DNA of 64,000 nucleotides from Burkholderiaceae bacterium. GTDB lineage: Bacteria > Pseudomonadota > Gammaproteobacteria > Burkholderiales > Burkholderiaceae_C. Shown here one piece after another: positions 39,598 to 47,798 of this stretch. How positions within the stretch are numbered: position 1 is the stretch's first letter; the number at the start of each line of letters is the position of its first letter. The notes under the pieces are model-generated. The model was given only the letters and a program-made list of their open reading frames with translations, made no database searches and was not told where the DNA came from. The position numbers and the translations under genes were made by a program. Location: the NCBI GenBank assembly GCA_016790515.1, contig JAEUOY010000064.1, positions 1-64,000 on the forward strand, given 5' to 3'.

Positions 39598-39704
39598 CGG
39601 CCGGCTCCGGTCCCCGCTTGCGCGGGGTACAAGCCCGTTCTGGCTTCAACCAATGCGGACCATCTCCGCGGCGGCGGAGTGGCATCGTTGTGGTCGGAAT
39701 ACAT
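39585..39704 (-). CDS. Candidate 39-codon leader ORF upstream of cse1
   Basis: ATG at 39704 with AGGGAG seven bases upstream, the best ribosome site in the region. The frame runs through both repeat-like hairpins and ends 10 bases inside cse1. The peptide begins MYSDHNDATPPPRRWSALVE and is not recognised. It may be a small CreT-like toxin, a leader peptide affecting hairpin formation and cse1 translation, or chance. Its body is the hairpin element, so coding conservation is doubtful. Confidence 0.35.
   Translation of the reverse strand: MYSDHNDATPPPRRWSALVEARTGLYPAQAGTGAGRCAL
39605..39684 (-). ncRNA. CreR/CreA-like crRNA-like element: two pseudo-repeats around a short pseudo-spacer
   Basis: Two hairpins resembling the array repeat lie between the cse1 start and the intergenic region. 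The first (39657-39684, minus-strand 5' side) matches the repeat at 19 of 28 bases with handle ATGGTCC, and one stem pair has changed from C-G to T-A on both sides (stem CTCCGC/GCGGAG). The second (39605-39632) has the exact repeat stem CCCCGC/GCGGGG. Stem-to-stem distance is 52 instead of 61, so the pseudo-spacer is about 9 nt short. Cas6e cleavage would give a crRNA-like RNA starting CATTGGTTGAA after the 8-nt handle. Such elements in cas operons are known Cascade guides for repression. Confidence 0.75.
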
Positions 39705-39721
39705 CAAAAAGCTCCCTGATG

Positions 39722-39735
39722 AACCATTGATTGAA
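39722..39735 (+). promoter_or_regulatory. Predicted target of the pseudo-spacer (AAC plus 11-nt seed match)
   Basis: AAC at 39722-39724 is followed by CATTGATTGAA, identical to the first 11 bases of the pseudo-spacer (CATTGGTTGAA) except at position 6. Position 6, like 12, is flipped out and not read in type I-E Cascade. Matching stops at position 12. The site overlaps a possible plus-strand -35 TTGAAA (39731-39736, with GATCAT at 39754-39759, 17-bp spacer) for mntA-hepT. It also covers the likely start region of minus-strand transcription into cse1. Confidence 0.65.
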
Positions 39736-39825
39736 AAATTGGTTTCTTAAACAGATCATGCTTGTTGCCCGACCACTCGGTAAATCAGCTCAAACCCTGT
39801 GTACGGGGCGCTATCCTCGGCGGCC

Positions 39826-40116
39826 ATGAAGCCGTCCGCAGCTCTGTCCTCGCATCGGATCGCGGTGCGTCGCCTGGCCGCGCGCTTCCACACCGCCAAC
39901 CCGCGCGTATTCGGCTCGGTCGCGCAAGGTGTGGACCAGGACGGCAGCGACCTCGACCTGCTGGTCGATGCACTGCCCCAGGCCACCTTGCTGGACCTGG
40001 GCGGTCTGCAGGCAGCGCTGGAAGACCTGCTGGGGGTGCCGGTGGATGTGCGCACCCCGCTCGACCTGCCCGCCTCCTTCCGCGACGAGGTGCTGCGTCA
40101 GGCGCAACCGGTGTGA
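39826..40116 (+). CDS. mntA: MntA-type nucleotidyltransferase antitoxin
   Basis: 96-residue minimal nucleotidyltransferase with the signature GSVAQGVDQDGSDLDLLVD (Gly30-Ser31, then Asp42 and Asp44). In characterised HepT-MntA pairs this enzyme adds AMP to a HEPN tyrosine and so silences the toxin. The ATG at 39826 is preferred; a GTG at 39799 would add nine residues. It is encoded opposite to the cas genes, between cas3 and cse1, and overlaps the hepT start by 4 bp. Confidence 0.88.
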   Translation: MKPSAALSSHRIAVRRLAARFHTANPRVFGSVAQGVDQDGSDLDLLVDALPQATLLDLGGLQAALEDLLGVPVDVRTPLDLPASFRDEVLRQAQPV

Positions 40117-40484
40117 AGCCCGAACGCCGCGCCGACTACCTGGCCCACATGGTCGATGCGGTGCAGACCGCGCTGTCCTACGTGGCTGGCATGGACCGCG
40201 ATACCTTTCTTTCCGACCGCCGCACCCAGCAGGCGGTGCTGCACAACATCCTGGTGCTGGGCGAGGCGGCGACACAGCTGGGCCAGGCCGCGCCGGATTG
40301 GGTGTCCGCTTGTCCCGAGATCCCCTGGGCCGGGCTGCGCGGCATGCGCAACCGCATTGCGCACGGCTATTTCGACATCGACCTCGGCGTGGTCTGGACC
40401 ACGGTGCACGACGCCATGCCGGCGTTGCTGCCGCAGCTGAGGGCAGCGCAGGCTCGCCTGGCAGCTGATCCGCCTGCGGGCTGA
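40113..40484 (+). CDS. hepT: HepT-type HEPN ribonuclease toxin
   Basis: 123-residue helical HEPN protein (DUF86 type). The catalytic RX4HXY motif is intact as RNRIAHGY (Arg79, His84, Tyr86); the Tyr is the residue modified by MntA in known pairs. It starts at a GTG overlapping the mntA stop (GTGA). It ends 13 bp from the convergent cas3 stop. HEPN toxins cleave RNA, including tRNA or mRNA. The position inside the cas operon suggests linkage to CRISPR immunity, by co-mobilisation or direct control. Confidence 0.9.
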   Translation: MKPERRADYLAHMVDAVQTALSYVAGMDRDTFLSDRRTQQAVLHNILVLGEAATQLGQAAPDWVSACPEIPWAGLRGMRNRIAHGYFDIDLGVVWTTVHDAMPALLPQLRAAQARLAADPPAG

Positions 40485-40497
40485 TCCGCCCGTCGGG

Positions 40498-43224
40498 TCA
40501 GGCGGGCCGCAGCCCCAGGCGGTCGTAGCGCAGCGTGGCGCCGGCCACCGCGAAGCTCAGGGCGACCTCTCCCCGATCCAGCGACTCGATCTCCGGGGGT
40601 GAGGAGGAGGGCGTCAGCTTGGGCAGCATCCAGCGTGGCACGGTCAGCTGTGTCAGCTGCTGGCCGAGCGGGCTGGTCCAGGGCCGGGGCAGGTCGATGT
40701 CGACGCCCTCCAGCCCCAGGCGGGTGCGCGCCACGTCGCCCAGGTCGGTCCAGGCGCTCTGGTTCCAGTCCTCGTCCCAGCGCACCAGCAGCGGCGCGGC
40801 CTGGCCCGCCTGGCCGGCCTGTTCGCCCAGGTACTCGAGGCGAGCGGTGGGCCAGACGCCGCCCAGTTCGCCGGCCAGTGCATCCAGGCGCGCGCCGTCG
40901 GCGCCGGCCTCGACCAGGCCGCGGTTGTGGTCGGGGATCAGCCACTCGGGCCGGGTCTGCATGTCCTCCAGCAGGCGCAGGCAGGCCTCGATGGCCACCA
41001 GGTTGTTGTAGGCGCCGCGTCTGCCCAGACCGAGGCCGCGGCCACCTCCCGGCACGAGCAGGCCGGACAGGTCGCGTTCCTCGGGCGTCAGTACCACGAC
41101 GTGCGGGCTGCGGTACCCGGCTGGTCGCCACGCGTCACGGTCCCGGTGGCGGTGCAGTCGGCCCAGGCGTTGCAGCAGCACGTCGATCGGGACCAGGTCG
41201 CTGACCATCAGGTCGGCGTCGCAGTCGAGGCTGATTTCCAGCGTCTGCGTGCCCACCAGCACGCGCGGCCGGGTGTCGCACGCCGCGGGCTTGCCGAAGG
41301 TCTGCTCCACCGCGGCGTCCAGACAGCGCCGGTCTTCGAAGGCGTAGCGGCCATGGTGCATTGCGACCGTGTTGGTCGTGCCGGCGCGAAACAACGCCGG
41401 GTGGTCTGCGCCCATTCGCTGTTCGATTGCCTGCTGCGTGGCCAGCGCCTGGGCCACGGTGTTGCGCAGCACCAGAACGCGGGCGCCGGCGGCCACCGCG
41501 CTGGCCACCCGCTCGGCCACACGTTCCGGGTCGCGCATTGCGGTCAGCAGGCTGCGGCCGATGCGGCGCTGCGGCGCTGCGCGTTGGCAGGCCACCAGGG
41601 CCCGGGCGTCGGCAATACACGGGTAGGGCGCCTCTCCTGCTGCCGCCGGAGCCGCGTTGCCGCTGGGTGCGCCCCAGGCCCGTTGGCGCTGCCCGGCTTG
41701 CAGCAGCCGAGATCGAGCCTCGCCGGTCAGCGTGGCCGACATCAACAGGCCGTGCCCGCCGGCGCGAACGTGCCGGTGCAGCGCCGCGCGCAGCAGCGCC
41801 GTCATGTAGGCATCGGAGGCATGGACCTCGTCCACCACCACCAGCGCGCGCAGCAGCGCCGTGCCGCGCAGGTGGGCATGCTTGGTTTGCAGCACGGACA
41901 GCAGGAACTGATCGATGGTTCCGGTGGCAAGGGCAGCGGCGAAGTAGCGCTTGCCATGCTCAGCGGCCCAGTACAGCGGGCGCGTCACCGGGTCGTCCGG
42001 CCAAAGCACCTCGAAGCCGGCCAATGGCTTGCCCTCCTTGCCGTTGGCGCGCAGGTAGCCCGGCACCGCCAGCACAGTGTTGGGCCGGCGCGCCGGTTCC
42101 GGGAACAGCCGCTCGACGAAGCTCTGCACGCGTTGCGCGATCGCGGTGGCCGACACCCTCGTCGGCAGCAGAAAGCACAGCGCGTCGACCAGGCCGGCTT
42201 CGAACAGGACCTTGAAGCGCCACAGCGCAGCCTCGGTCTTGCCGCTGCCAGTCTCGGCCTCGATCACCACCAGCGGGCCCAGGTCGGTGCGGCCGGCGTG
42301 CTGCTGCACATCGCGCGGGTCGTGTCCGTCGAACAGGGTCTGGAAGCTGGGCTGGCGCTTTCGCAGGTCCGCGCGCAAGGGTTCGACGTCCAGCCGCATC
42401 GCGCGCAGCACCTCGGCCGCGCGCTGTTGCGCCATAGGCCAGCGGGTCTCGTCCTGCGGGCCTTGTATGTTCTGCGGGTCCAGCTGGTAGGGGAAGAAGC
42501 CTGCGTCGGTGTTGGAGGCAATCCAGTCCGCCAGCGATACCAGCCCGGCAAACGCATGCACCAGCGGGGCGTCTGCGCGCAGCGGTGGCGCATCCGCCGC
42601 AAAGGCCTCTGGCAGCAGCCGCCGCACGGCGGTCTGCAGCCGGGCCAGACCGCGGGCGGGGTGGTAGCCGTCGACGGGATGGGTCCAGGCGGCCCGGGCC
42701 TCAGTGACGCGCTTTGCAAGGTCGTCGCGGGTCTGCGGGCTGCCGTGGTGCGAGATCGCAGCCAACCAGAGCGACAGCACCTGCTCCTGGCCTGCCGGGT
42801 CGCCGCCCCAGGCCAGCACCGTGTCCACGCCCAGCGCATCGCGCAGCGGCTGCAGGCTGCGATCGCCGTCGAACAGCGGGGCCACCACGGCCACATGCCC
42901 GAGCGCCGCGCCACTGGCCCGTGACGAATGGCGCCAGGCCAAAGCGACTGGCTCAGGCAGCGCCTTGGCGTAGAAGCCGGCGCCGGCCTTGCCGACGTCG
43001 TGCAGGAAGGCAAGCGCGCAAAGGCGCGCCAGATCAGTGGGCGTGAGCGGCCGTCTCGCCAAGCTGTCGAGCCTTGCCCGCCACGTCGGCAGCACCAGCA
43101 GCGCCTGGGTGACCGCCGCGACGTCGATACAGTGCGCGACCAGGCTCAGGCGCGGCGCCTGGCCGGGGTCGACCGCGCGGCGGTCCAGCTTGCCCCACGC
43201 TTCCGGCAACTCGTGCGTGCTCAT
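40498..43224 (-). CDS. cas3: CRISPR helicase-nuclease Cas3
   Basis: 908 residues combining an N-terminal HD nuclease (His31, His75-Asp76 in LAFLHDVGKAG, ISHHG near 158) and a superfamily 2 helicase with Walker A ETGSGKTE (324-331), DEVH box (465-468), SATLTGEAR and a QRLGRLHRHR arginine-finger motif. Cascade recruits it to degrade the displaced strand. The start MSTHELPEAWGKLD is chosen; an ATG 19 codons upstream adds no conserved sequence. It is separated from cse1 by the inverted mntA-hepT pair, so it probably has its own promoter in 43225-43312. Confidence 0.96.
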   Translation of the reverse strand: MSTHELPEAWGKLDRRAVDPGQAPRLSLVAHCIDVAAVTQALLVLPTWRARLDSLARRPLTPTDLARLCALAFLHDVGKAGAGFYAKALPEPVALAWRHSSRASGAALGHVAVVAPLFDGDRSLQPLRDALGVDTVLAWGGDPAGQEQVLSLWLAAISHHGSPQTRDDLAKRVTEARAAWTHPVDGYHPARGLARLQTAVRRLLPEAFAADAPPLRADAPLVHAFAGLVSLADWIASNTDAGFFPYQLDPQNIQGPQDETRWPMAQQRAAEVLRAMRLDVEPLRADLRKRQPSFQTLFDGHDPRDVQQHAGRTDLGPLVVIEAETGSGKTEAALWRFKVLFEAGLVDALCFLLPTRVSATAIAQRVQSFVERLFPEPARRPNTVLAVPGYLRANGKEGKPLAGFEVLWPDDPVTRPLYWAAEHGKRYFAAALATGTIDQFLLSVLQTKHAHLRGTALLRALVVVDEVHASDAYMTALLRAALHRHVRAGGHGLLMSATLTGEARSRLLQAGQRQRAWGAPSGNAAPAAAGEAPYPCIADARALVACQRAAPQRRIGRSLLTAMRDPERVAERVASAVAAGARVLVLRNTVAQALATQQAIEQRMGADHPALFRAGTTNTVAMHHGRYAFEDRRCLDAAVEQTFGKPAACDTRPRVLVGTQTLEISLDCDADLMVSDLVPIDVLLQRLGRLHRHRDRDAWRPAGYRSPHVVVLTPEERDLSGLLVPGGGRGLGLGRRGAYNNLVAIEACLRLLEDMQTRPEWLIPDHNRGLVEAGADGARLDALAGELGGVWPTARLEYLGEQAGQAGQAAPLLVRWDEDWNQSAWTDLGDVARTRLGLEGVDIDLPRPWTSPLGQQLTQLTVPRWMLPKLTPSSSPPEIESLDRGEVALSFAVAGATLRYDRLGLRPA

Positions 43225-43312
43225 TGGCCCAACCTCGCGCCAGACAGTGAGGCAAACGCCCTGGCAGCGGCCATCGGCCATAGGGCTGCGTGGCCGACGA
43301 TCGGCGTATCGC

Positions 43313-44866
43313 TCAGCCCGGCCCCCACGCCTCCCGCAGCTCCCGCTTCAGCACCTTGCCGATCGCGCTGCGCGGCAGCTCGTGGACCAGCCGCAGCCCA
43401 GACAGCCGCTGGGTCTTGCCGACCTGGTGGTTCAGCCAGTCGCGGATCGCCTCGGCGTCGTCGGCATGGCCGTCGTGGCGCACCACGTAGGCCACCGGCG
43501 TCTCGCCCCATTCGGCCGAGGGCACGCCGACCACCGCGCAGTCGGCCACCGCCGGGTGCTGGCGCAGCGCGGCCTCCAGGTCGCTGGGGTAGATGTTGAA
43601 GCCGCCCGAGATCACCATGTCCTTGCGGCGGTCGAACAGCACCAGGAAGCCGTCCTCGTCGAAGCGGCCGACGTCGCCGGTGCGGATGTAGCGCCGGCCT
43701 TGCGGGTCGAACCACTCGGCCTCGGCGGTCTTGGCCGGCTGCTTGTGGTAGCCGGTCATCATCGCGCCCGAGCGGCCGACCACCTCGCCGGCCTCGCCCT
43801 TGGCCACCTCGCGGCCCTGCTCGTCGATCAGCCGGATGTCGTGCCCTTCAGCCGGCTGGCCCACGGTGTGCAGCTTGGTCGGGTGCAGGTGGGCCTGCAG
43901 CATGCAGGTGCCGCCGCCCTCGGTCATGCCGTAGTACTCGGTCAGCCCGCCGGGCCAGCGCTTCAGCACGTCGGCCTTCAGCGCGGCGCCGAACGGCGCG
44001 CTGGTGCAGAACTTCATCCGGAAGCTGCCCAGGTCGAAGCGGTCGAACTCGGGCCGCGCCATCAGCCGCTGGTACTGCACCGGCACCAGCATCGTGTGGG
44101 TGGCGCGCTCGCGTTCGGCGATCTGCAGGTAGGCCAGCGCGTCGAACTTCGGCATCAGGACCACGCAGCCGCCGTAGGCCAGCGTCGGGATCACCGCGAC
44201 CAGCGTGGTGTTGCTGTACAGCGGCGTGGCGATCATCGTGATGCTGTCGGGGCCGTAGCCCGACATCGCCGCGCGCTGGATGTGGCCCCAGCGCATGCCG
44301 TGCGACTGCACGATGCCCTTGGGCGTGCCGGTGGTGCCCGACGAGTAGATCAGGTTGAACGGCCCCGCCGGGTCGATCGCCACCGGCGCCGGCTTCGCGC
44401 CGGCCCCGGGCAGCCAGGGCGCCAGCGCCGGCAGGCCGTCGTGGGCGTCGAGCCGCGTGACCGGCATGTCTGCCGGCACCACGACGCCGGCCGCGGCCAG
44501 CGCGGCGACCTCGTTGCCGTCGAGGAAGAAGCGGCGCGCGTCGGCATCGACCGCCATGCCGACCAGCTGCTCGGCGGTCGAACTCGGCGCCAGCGGCGCC
44601 ACCGCGCCGCCGGCGCGCAGCGTGCCGAGGAACACCGCGACGTACTCGGGGCTGCTGGTGGCGCAGACGGCGACGCGCTCGCCCGGCTGCAAGCCGTCGC
44701 GCTGCAGAGCGGCGGCAATGCGGTCGGCCAGCGCGTCGAGCTCGGCATAGCTCAGCCGCCGCTCGCCGACCACCAGGGCGGTGGCCTGGGGCCGCTGGCG
44801 GGCATGCTCGGCCACCAGCGAGGGCAGGTCGCGGAACGGGGCTGACGAGGGGTCGGGGGCGGTCAT
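43313..44866 (-). CDS. AMP-dependent acyl-CoA synthetase
   Basis: 517-residue ANL ligase with IYSSGTTGTPKGIVQSHG (about 161-178), EYYGMTEGGGT, GDVGRFDEDGFLVLFDRRKD and the catalytic Lys in RSAIGKVLKREL. Resembles long-chain or aryl-CoA ligases, but the acid is unknown. Start MTAPDPSS is preferred over an ATG nine codons upstream. It is divergent from the SDR gene at 45037, a plausible functional pair. Confidence 0.9.
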   Translation of the reverse strand: MTAPDPSSAPFRDLPSLVAEHARQRPQATALVVGERRLSYAELDALADRIAAALQRDGLQPGERVAVCATSSPEYVAVFLGTLRAGGAVAPLAPSSTAEQLVGMAVDADARRFFLDGNEVAALAAAGVVVPADMPVTRLDAHDGLPALAPWLPGAGAKPAPVAIDPAGPFNLIYSSGTTGTPKGIVQSHGMRWGHIQRAAMSGYGPDSITMIATPLYSNTTLVAVIPTLAYGGCVVLMPKFDALAYLQIAERERATHTMLVPVQYQRLMARPEFDRFDLGSFRMKFCTSAPFGAALKADVLKRWPGGLTEYYGMTEGGGTCMLQAHLHPTKLHTVGQPAEGHDIRLIDEQGREVAKGEAGEVVGRSGAMMTGYHKQPAKTAEAEWFDPQGRRYIRTGDVGRFDEDGFLVLFDRRKDMVISGGFNIYPSDLEAALRQHPAVADCAVVGVPSAEWGETPVAYVVRHDGHADDAEAIRDWLNHQVGKTQRLSGLRLVHELPRSAIGKVLKRELREAWGPG

Positions 44867-45036
44867 GCGGGCGGTCCTGGCAAGCGGTGGCACGGCAGGC
44901 GAGGGCGGTGCCGGGTCGATCGGGAAGGCCGCCGACGATAGCAGCGCAAGCGGCCGGCGTTTGTCGCCCAGGTGCTTGCCGCCGCGGCCGGCGCCGGGCC
45001 GAATGCCGGCTCGACGACGAGGGGGCGAGCGGCGTG

Positions 45037-45828
45037 ATGGACATCGAGGGCAAGGTGGTGGTGGTCACCGGCGGCGCGTCGGGCATCGGCAGGGCGCTCT
45101 GCCAGGCCTTCGCGCAGGCCGGCGCGCGCGCGGTGGTGGTGTCGGACCTCGACGGCGACGGTGCCGCGGCGGTGGCCGCCGGCATCGGCGCCCAGGCCAT
45201 CGCGGTGCGCACCGACGTCTCGCGCGAGGCCGAGGTTCAGGACCTGGTCGCGCAGGCCACCGGGCGGTTCGGCCGCATCGACGTCTTCTGCAGCAATGCC
45301 GGCATCATCAGCCGGGTCGATGCCGATGCCCCCACCGCCACCTGGCAGCGCCACTGGGACGTCAACGTGATGGCCCATGTGCACGCCGCCAACGCGGTGC
45401 TGCCGCAGATGCTGGCGCGCGGCGAGGGCTGGCTGCTGCAGACGGTGTCGGCCGCCGGGCTGCTGAGCCAGGTCAATGCCGCGCCGTATTCGGTGACCAA
45501 GCATGCCGCGCTGGGCTTCGGCGAATGGCTCAGCATCGCCCATGGCGACGCCGGCATCCACGTCAGCTGCCTGTGCCCGCAGGGTGTGGACACGCCGATG
45601 CTGCGCAGCGCCGGCGGCGACACCGGCCGCGCCAGCTTCCTCGCCGAGGGCGCGCTGACGCCCGAGGCGGTGGCGCAGTGCGCGCTGCAGGGCCTGCGCG
45701 AGGGCCGCTTCCTGATCCTGCCGCACGAGGAGGTGCTGGGCTTCTGGCAGCGCAAGGGCCAGGACTGCGAGCGCTGGCTGCGCGGCATGCGCCGGCTGCG
45801 CGCCAAGGTGATGGGCAGCGGCAGCTGA
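45037..45828 (+). CDS. SDR-family oxidoreductase
   Basis: 263-residue classical SDR with cofactor motif TGGASGIG (about 11-18), SNAG (about 87), the catalytic Ser in QTVSAAG and Tyr-Lys in YSVTK. C-terminal CPQGVDTPM is typical. A complete catalytic set distinguishes it from the SDR at 13299. Unknown alcohol or ketone substrate. The upstream 50-codon extension of the frame has no conservation, so the start is placed at MDIEGKVVV. Confidence 0.88.
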   Translation: MDIEGKVVVVTGGASGIGRALCQAFAQAGARAVVVSDLDGDGAAAVAAGIGAQAIAVRTDVSREAEVQDLVAQATGRFGRIDVFCSNAGIISRVDADAPTATWQRHWDVNVMAHVHAANAVLPQMLARGEGWLLQTVSAAGLLSQVNAAPYSVTKHAALGFGEWLSIAHGDAGIHVSCLCPQGVDTPMLRSAGGDTGRASFLAEGALTPEAVAQCALQGLREGRFLILPHEEVLGFWQRKGQDCERWLRGMRRLRAKVMGSGS

Positions 45829-45856
45829 GCGGCCGTGGGTCGGCCGCCGCGCAGCG

Positions 45857-46321
45857 TCACTTGACGGTGTAGCCCTTGCCTTCCAGGCAGGCGGCGCGGG
45901 CCTTGGCGTAGCTGGCCTGGCCCTGCTGGGTGGCGGCCTGCTGCTGCTGTTGCGCGGCCTGGTTGGTCTGCGCGTTCTGGCGGCGGCTCTGGCTGCGTGC
46001 GGCCACCGCGCCGACCGCGGCGCCCGCGCCGGCATCGCCGCTGACGATCTCGCCGACGATCGCGCCCTTGGCCGCGCCGCTGACGCCGGCGCCGCGCTGG
46101 GTGCCGGTCGCGGTGGTCGGCTGCGCCGGCGCTGCGGCGGCCGGCGGCGGCTTGGCCGGGTCGTAGCCGGTCTGCTGCACGGCCCAGGTATGGCAGGCCG
46201 ACTCGTCGGACGTCTGCTGCTGCGCCGACTGGCCCTTGGCCGGGTAGACGTATTGCTGCGCTTGCGCGCCGGCGGCCAGCAGCGCTGTCGCGGCGAGCGC
46301 CCAGCGGACTCGATGGTTCAT
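45857..46321 (-). CDS. Exported glycine-zipper protein
   Basis: 154 residues: Sec signal MNHRVRWALAATALLAAGAQA, then a DESACHTWAVQQTGYDP segment (about 39-55) found in periplasmic glycine-zipper proteins, then a glycine-zipper stretch AAKGAIVGEIVSGDAGAGAAVGAVAAR (two short hydrophobic helices), a glutamine-rich region and a terminal ACLEGKGYTVK. Probably outer-membrane associated; function unknown. Confidence 0.8.
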   Translation of the reverse strand: MNHRVRWALAATALLAAGAQAQQYVYPAKGQSAQQQTSDESACHTWAVQQTGYDPAKPPPAAAAPAQPTTATGTQRGAGVSGAAKGAIVGEIVSGDAGAGAAVGAVAARSQSRRQNAQTNQAAQQQQQAATQQGQASYAKARAACLEGKGYTVK

Positions 46322-46483
46322 GTCGATCTCTCCTTGTCGGTTGGGGTGGGACCCTGGTCAGGGCGGCCAGCGGCCGCCGGGGCCAGGTCCGGTGCTGCAC
46401 TCTGATCGTAGCGCGGCGCGTTCGGGTCGACCTTGCCCGAGGCCGCAGCCGACGTCGGCACTTCGGTGAGGTTCTGCCAGGCG

Positions 46484-47758
46484 TCAACCCGCCCAGCGCA
46501 TCCAGCCCCACACCACCGCCAGCGTGCCCAGCGTGACCGGGATGCCGGTCAGCGCATGCCGGCGCCAGTCGATCGCGATGCCGCTCTGGCGCGCCAGGTC
46601 GACGACGATCAGGTTGGCGATCGAGCCGACCAGCAGCAGGTTGCCGGCGAAGGTGGTGACCAGCGCCAGTTCGACGCCGGCGTTGCCGCCCTTCAGGTGC
46701 GGCAGCAGCAGCATCACCGCCGGCACGTTCGACACCAGGTTCGACAGCCCCACGCCTGCCACCAGCAGCGGCCCGGGGTCGGCCAGGTGCAGACCCTGCG
46801 CGGCCCCCCAGGCCACTGCCTGGCCGGACAGGCCGGTTGCCTCGAACGCGTGGTTGACGACGAACAGGCCGATGAACAGCAGCAGCAGCGGCCAGTCGAC
46901 GAAGCCCATCACATGCGCCGAATGCAGCCGGCGGCTGAGCAGCAGCACGCCGGCGCCGACCAGCGCCGCGACGTCGCGCGGCCAGCCGCTGAACAGGAAG
47001 ATCAGCAGCAGCGTGACGGCCACGGCCAGGCCCTTGATCGTCTGCACGCGGTCGTAGGCGGGCTCGTCGTCGACATTGTCCGGCGGCACCGGGGGCAGGG
47101 CGGCCGGCGTGGCGGCATGGCCGGGGCCCCAGGCCAGCCAGGCCCACAGCAGCCCCAGGCTGACCGCCACCGGCGGCAGCGCCTGGCGCAGGTAGTCGCC
47201 GAAATGCAGCTGCAGCACCGAGCCGATCAGCATGTTCTGCGGGTTGCCGATCAGCGTGGCGGCCGAGCCGATGTTGGCCGCGCAGGCCAGCCCGATGAGG
47301 AAGGGCACCGGGTCGAGCCGGCGCTGCAGGCACAGCCGCGCCACCACCGGCGTCATCGCCAGGCAGATCACGTCGTTGGAGAACACCGCCGACAGTGCGC
47401 CGGCGACGACGATCAGCGCGGCCATCAGGCCGTTGCGCGACAGCGGCAGCGCGCCGACACCGCGCGTCACCGCGCCGTAGAAGCCGCCCAGCCGCATCTG
47501 CGCCGACACCACCATGAAGGCGAACAGCAGCACGATCGTCGGCAGGTCGACGGTGCGTGCCGCCTCGTCGATCGGCTGGCCGGTGATCGCGATCACCGCG
47601 ATCGCGCCGAGCAGCGCGACGCCGCTGCGGTCGAGCTTGAGCTTGGGCAGGCCGCCGAGGAACATGCCGAGGTAGACCACCGCGAACACCGCGACGACGC
47701 CCCAGTCGCGCGCATCGTGGCCCAGCACGGTCAGGTGGGCCGGCACGCCCGGGTTCAT
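46484..47758 (-). CDS. SLC13/ArsB-NhaD-type anion transporter
   Basis: About 424 residues with 11-12 transmembrane segments. Conserved SNDVICLAMTPVV and its mirror LSNLVSNVPAVMLLLPHLKG are the paired helix-break motifs of the ion transporter superfamily. GNPQNMLIGS is also present. The substrate may be a dicarboxylate, sulfate or arsenite-like anion. Neighbouring dicarboxyl-CoA genes make a dicarboxylate possible, by inference only. Start could be 12 bases upstream at an alternate ATG. Confidence 0.85.
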   Translation of the reverse strand: MNPGVPAHLTVLGHDARDWGVVAVFAVVYLGMFLGGLPKLKLDRSGVALLGAIAVIAITGQPIDEAARTVDLPTIVLLFAFMVVSAQMRLGGFYGAVTRGVGALPLSRNGLMAALIVVAGALSAVFSNDVICLAMTPVVARLCLQRRLDPVPFLIGLACAANIGSAATLIGNPQNMLIGSVLQLHFGDYLRQALPPVAVSLGLLWAWLAWGPGHAATPAALPPVPPDNVDDEPAYDRVQTIKGLAVAVTLLLIFLFSGWPRDVAALVGAGVLLLSRRLHSAHVMGFVDWPLLLLFIGLFVVNHAFEATGLSGQAVAWGAAQGLHLADPGPLLVAGVGLSNLVSNVPAVMLLLPHLKGGNAGVELALVTTFAGNLLLVGSIANLIVVDLARQSGIAIDWRRHALTGIPVTLGTLAVVWGWMRWAG

Positions 47759-47798
47759 CGGCGGCGGCACGTCGAGGCCGCCGCGCTGGGCCGCGGCG

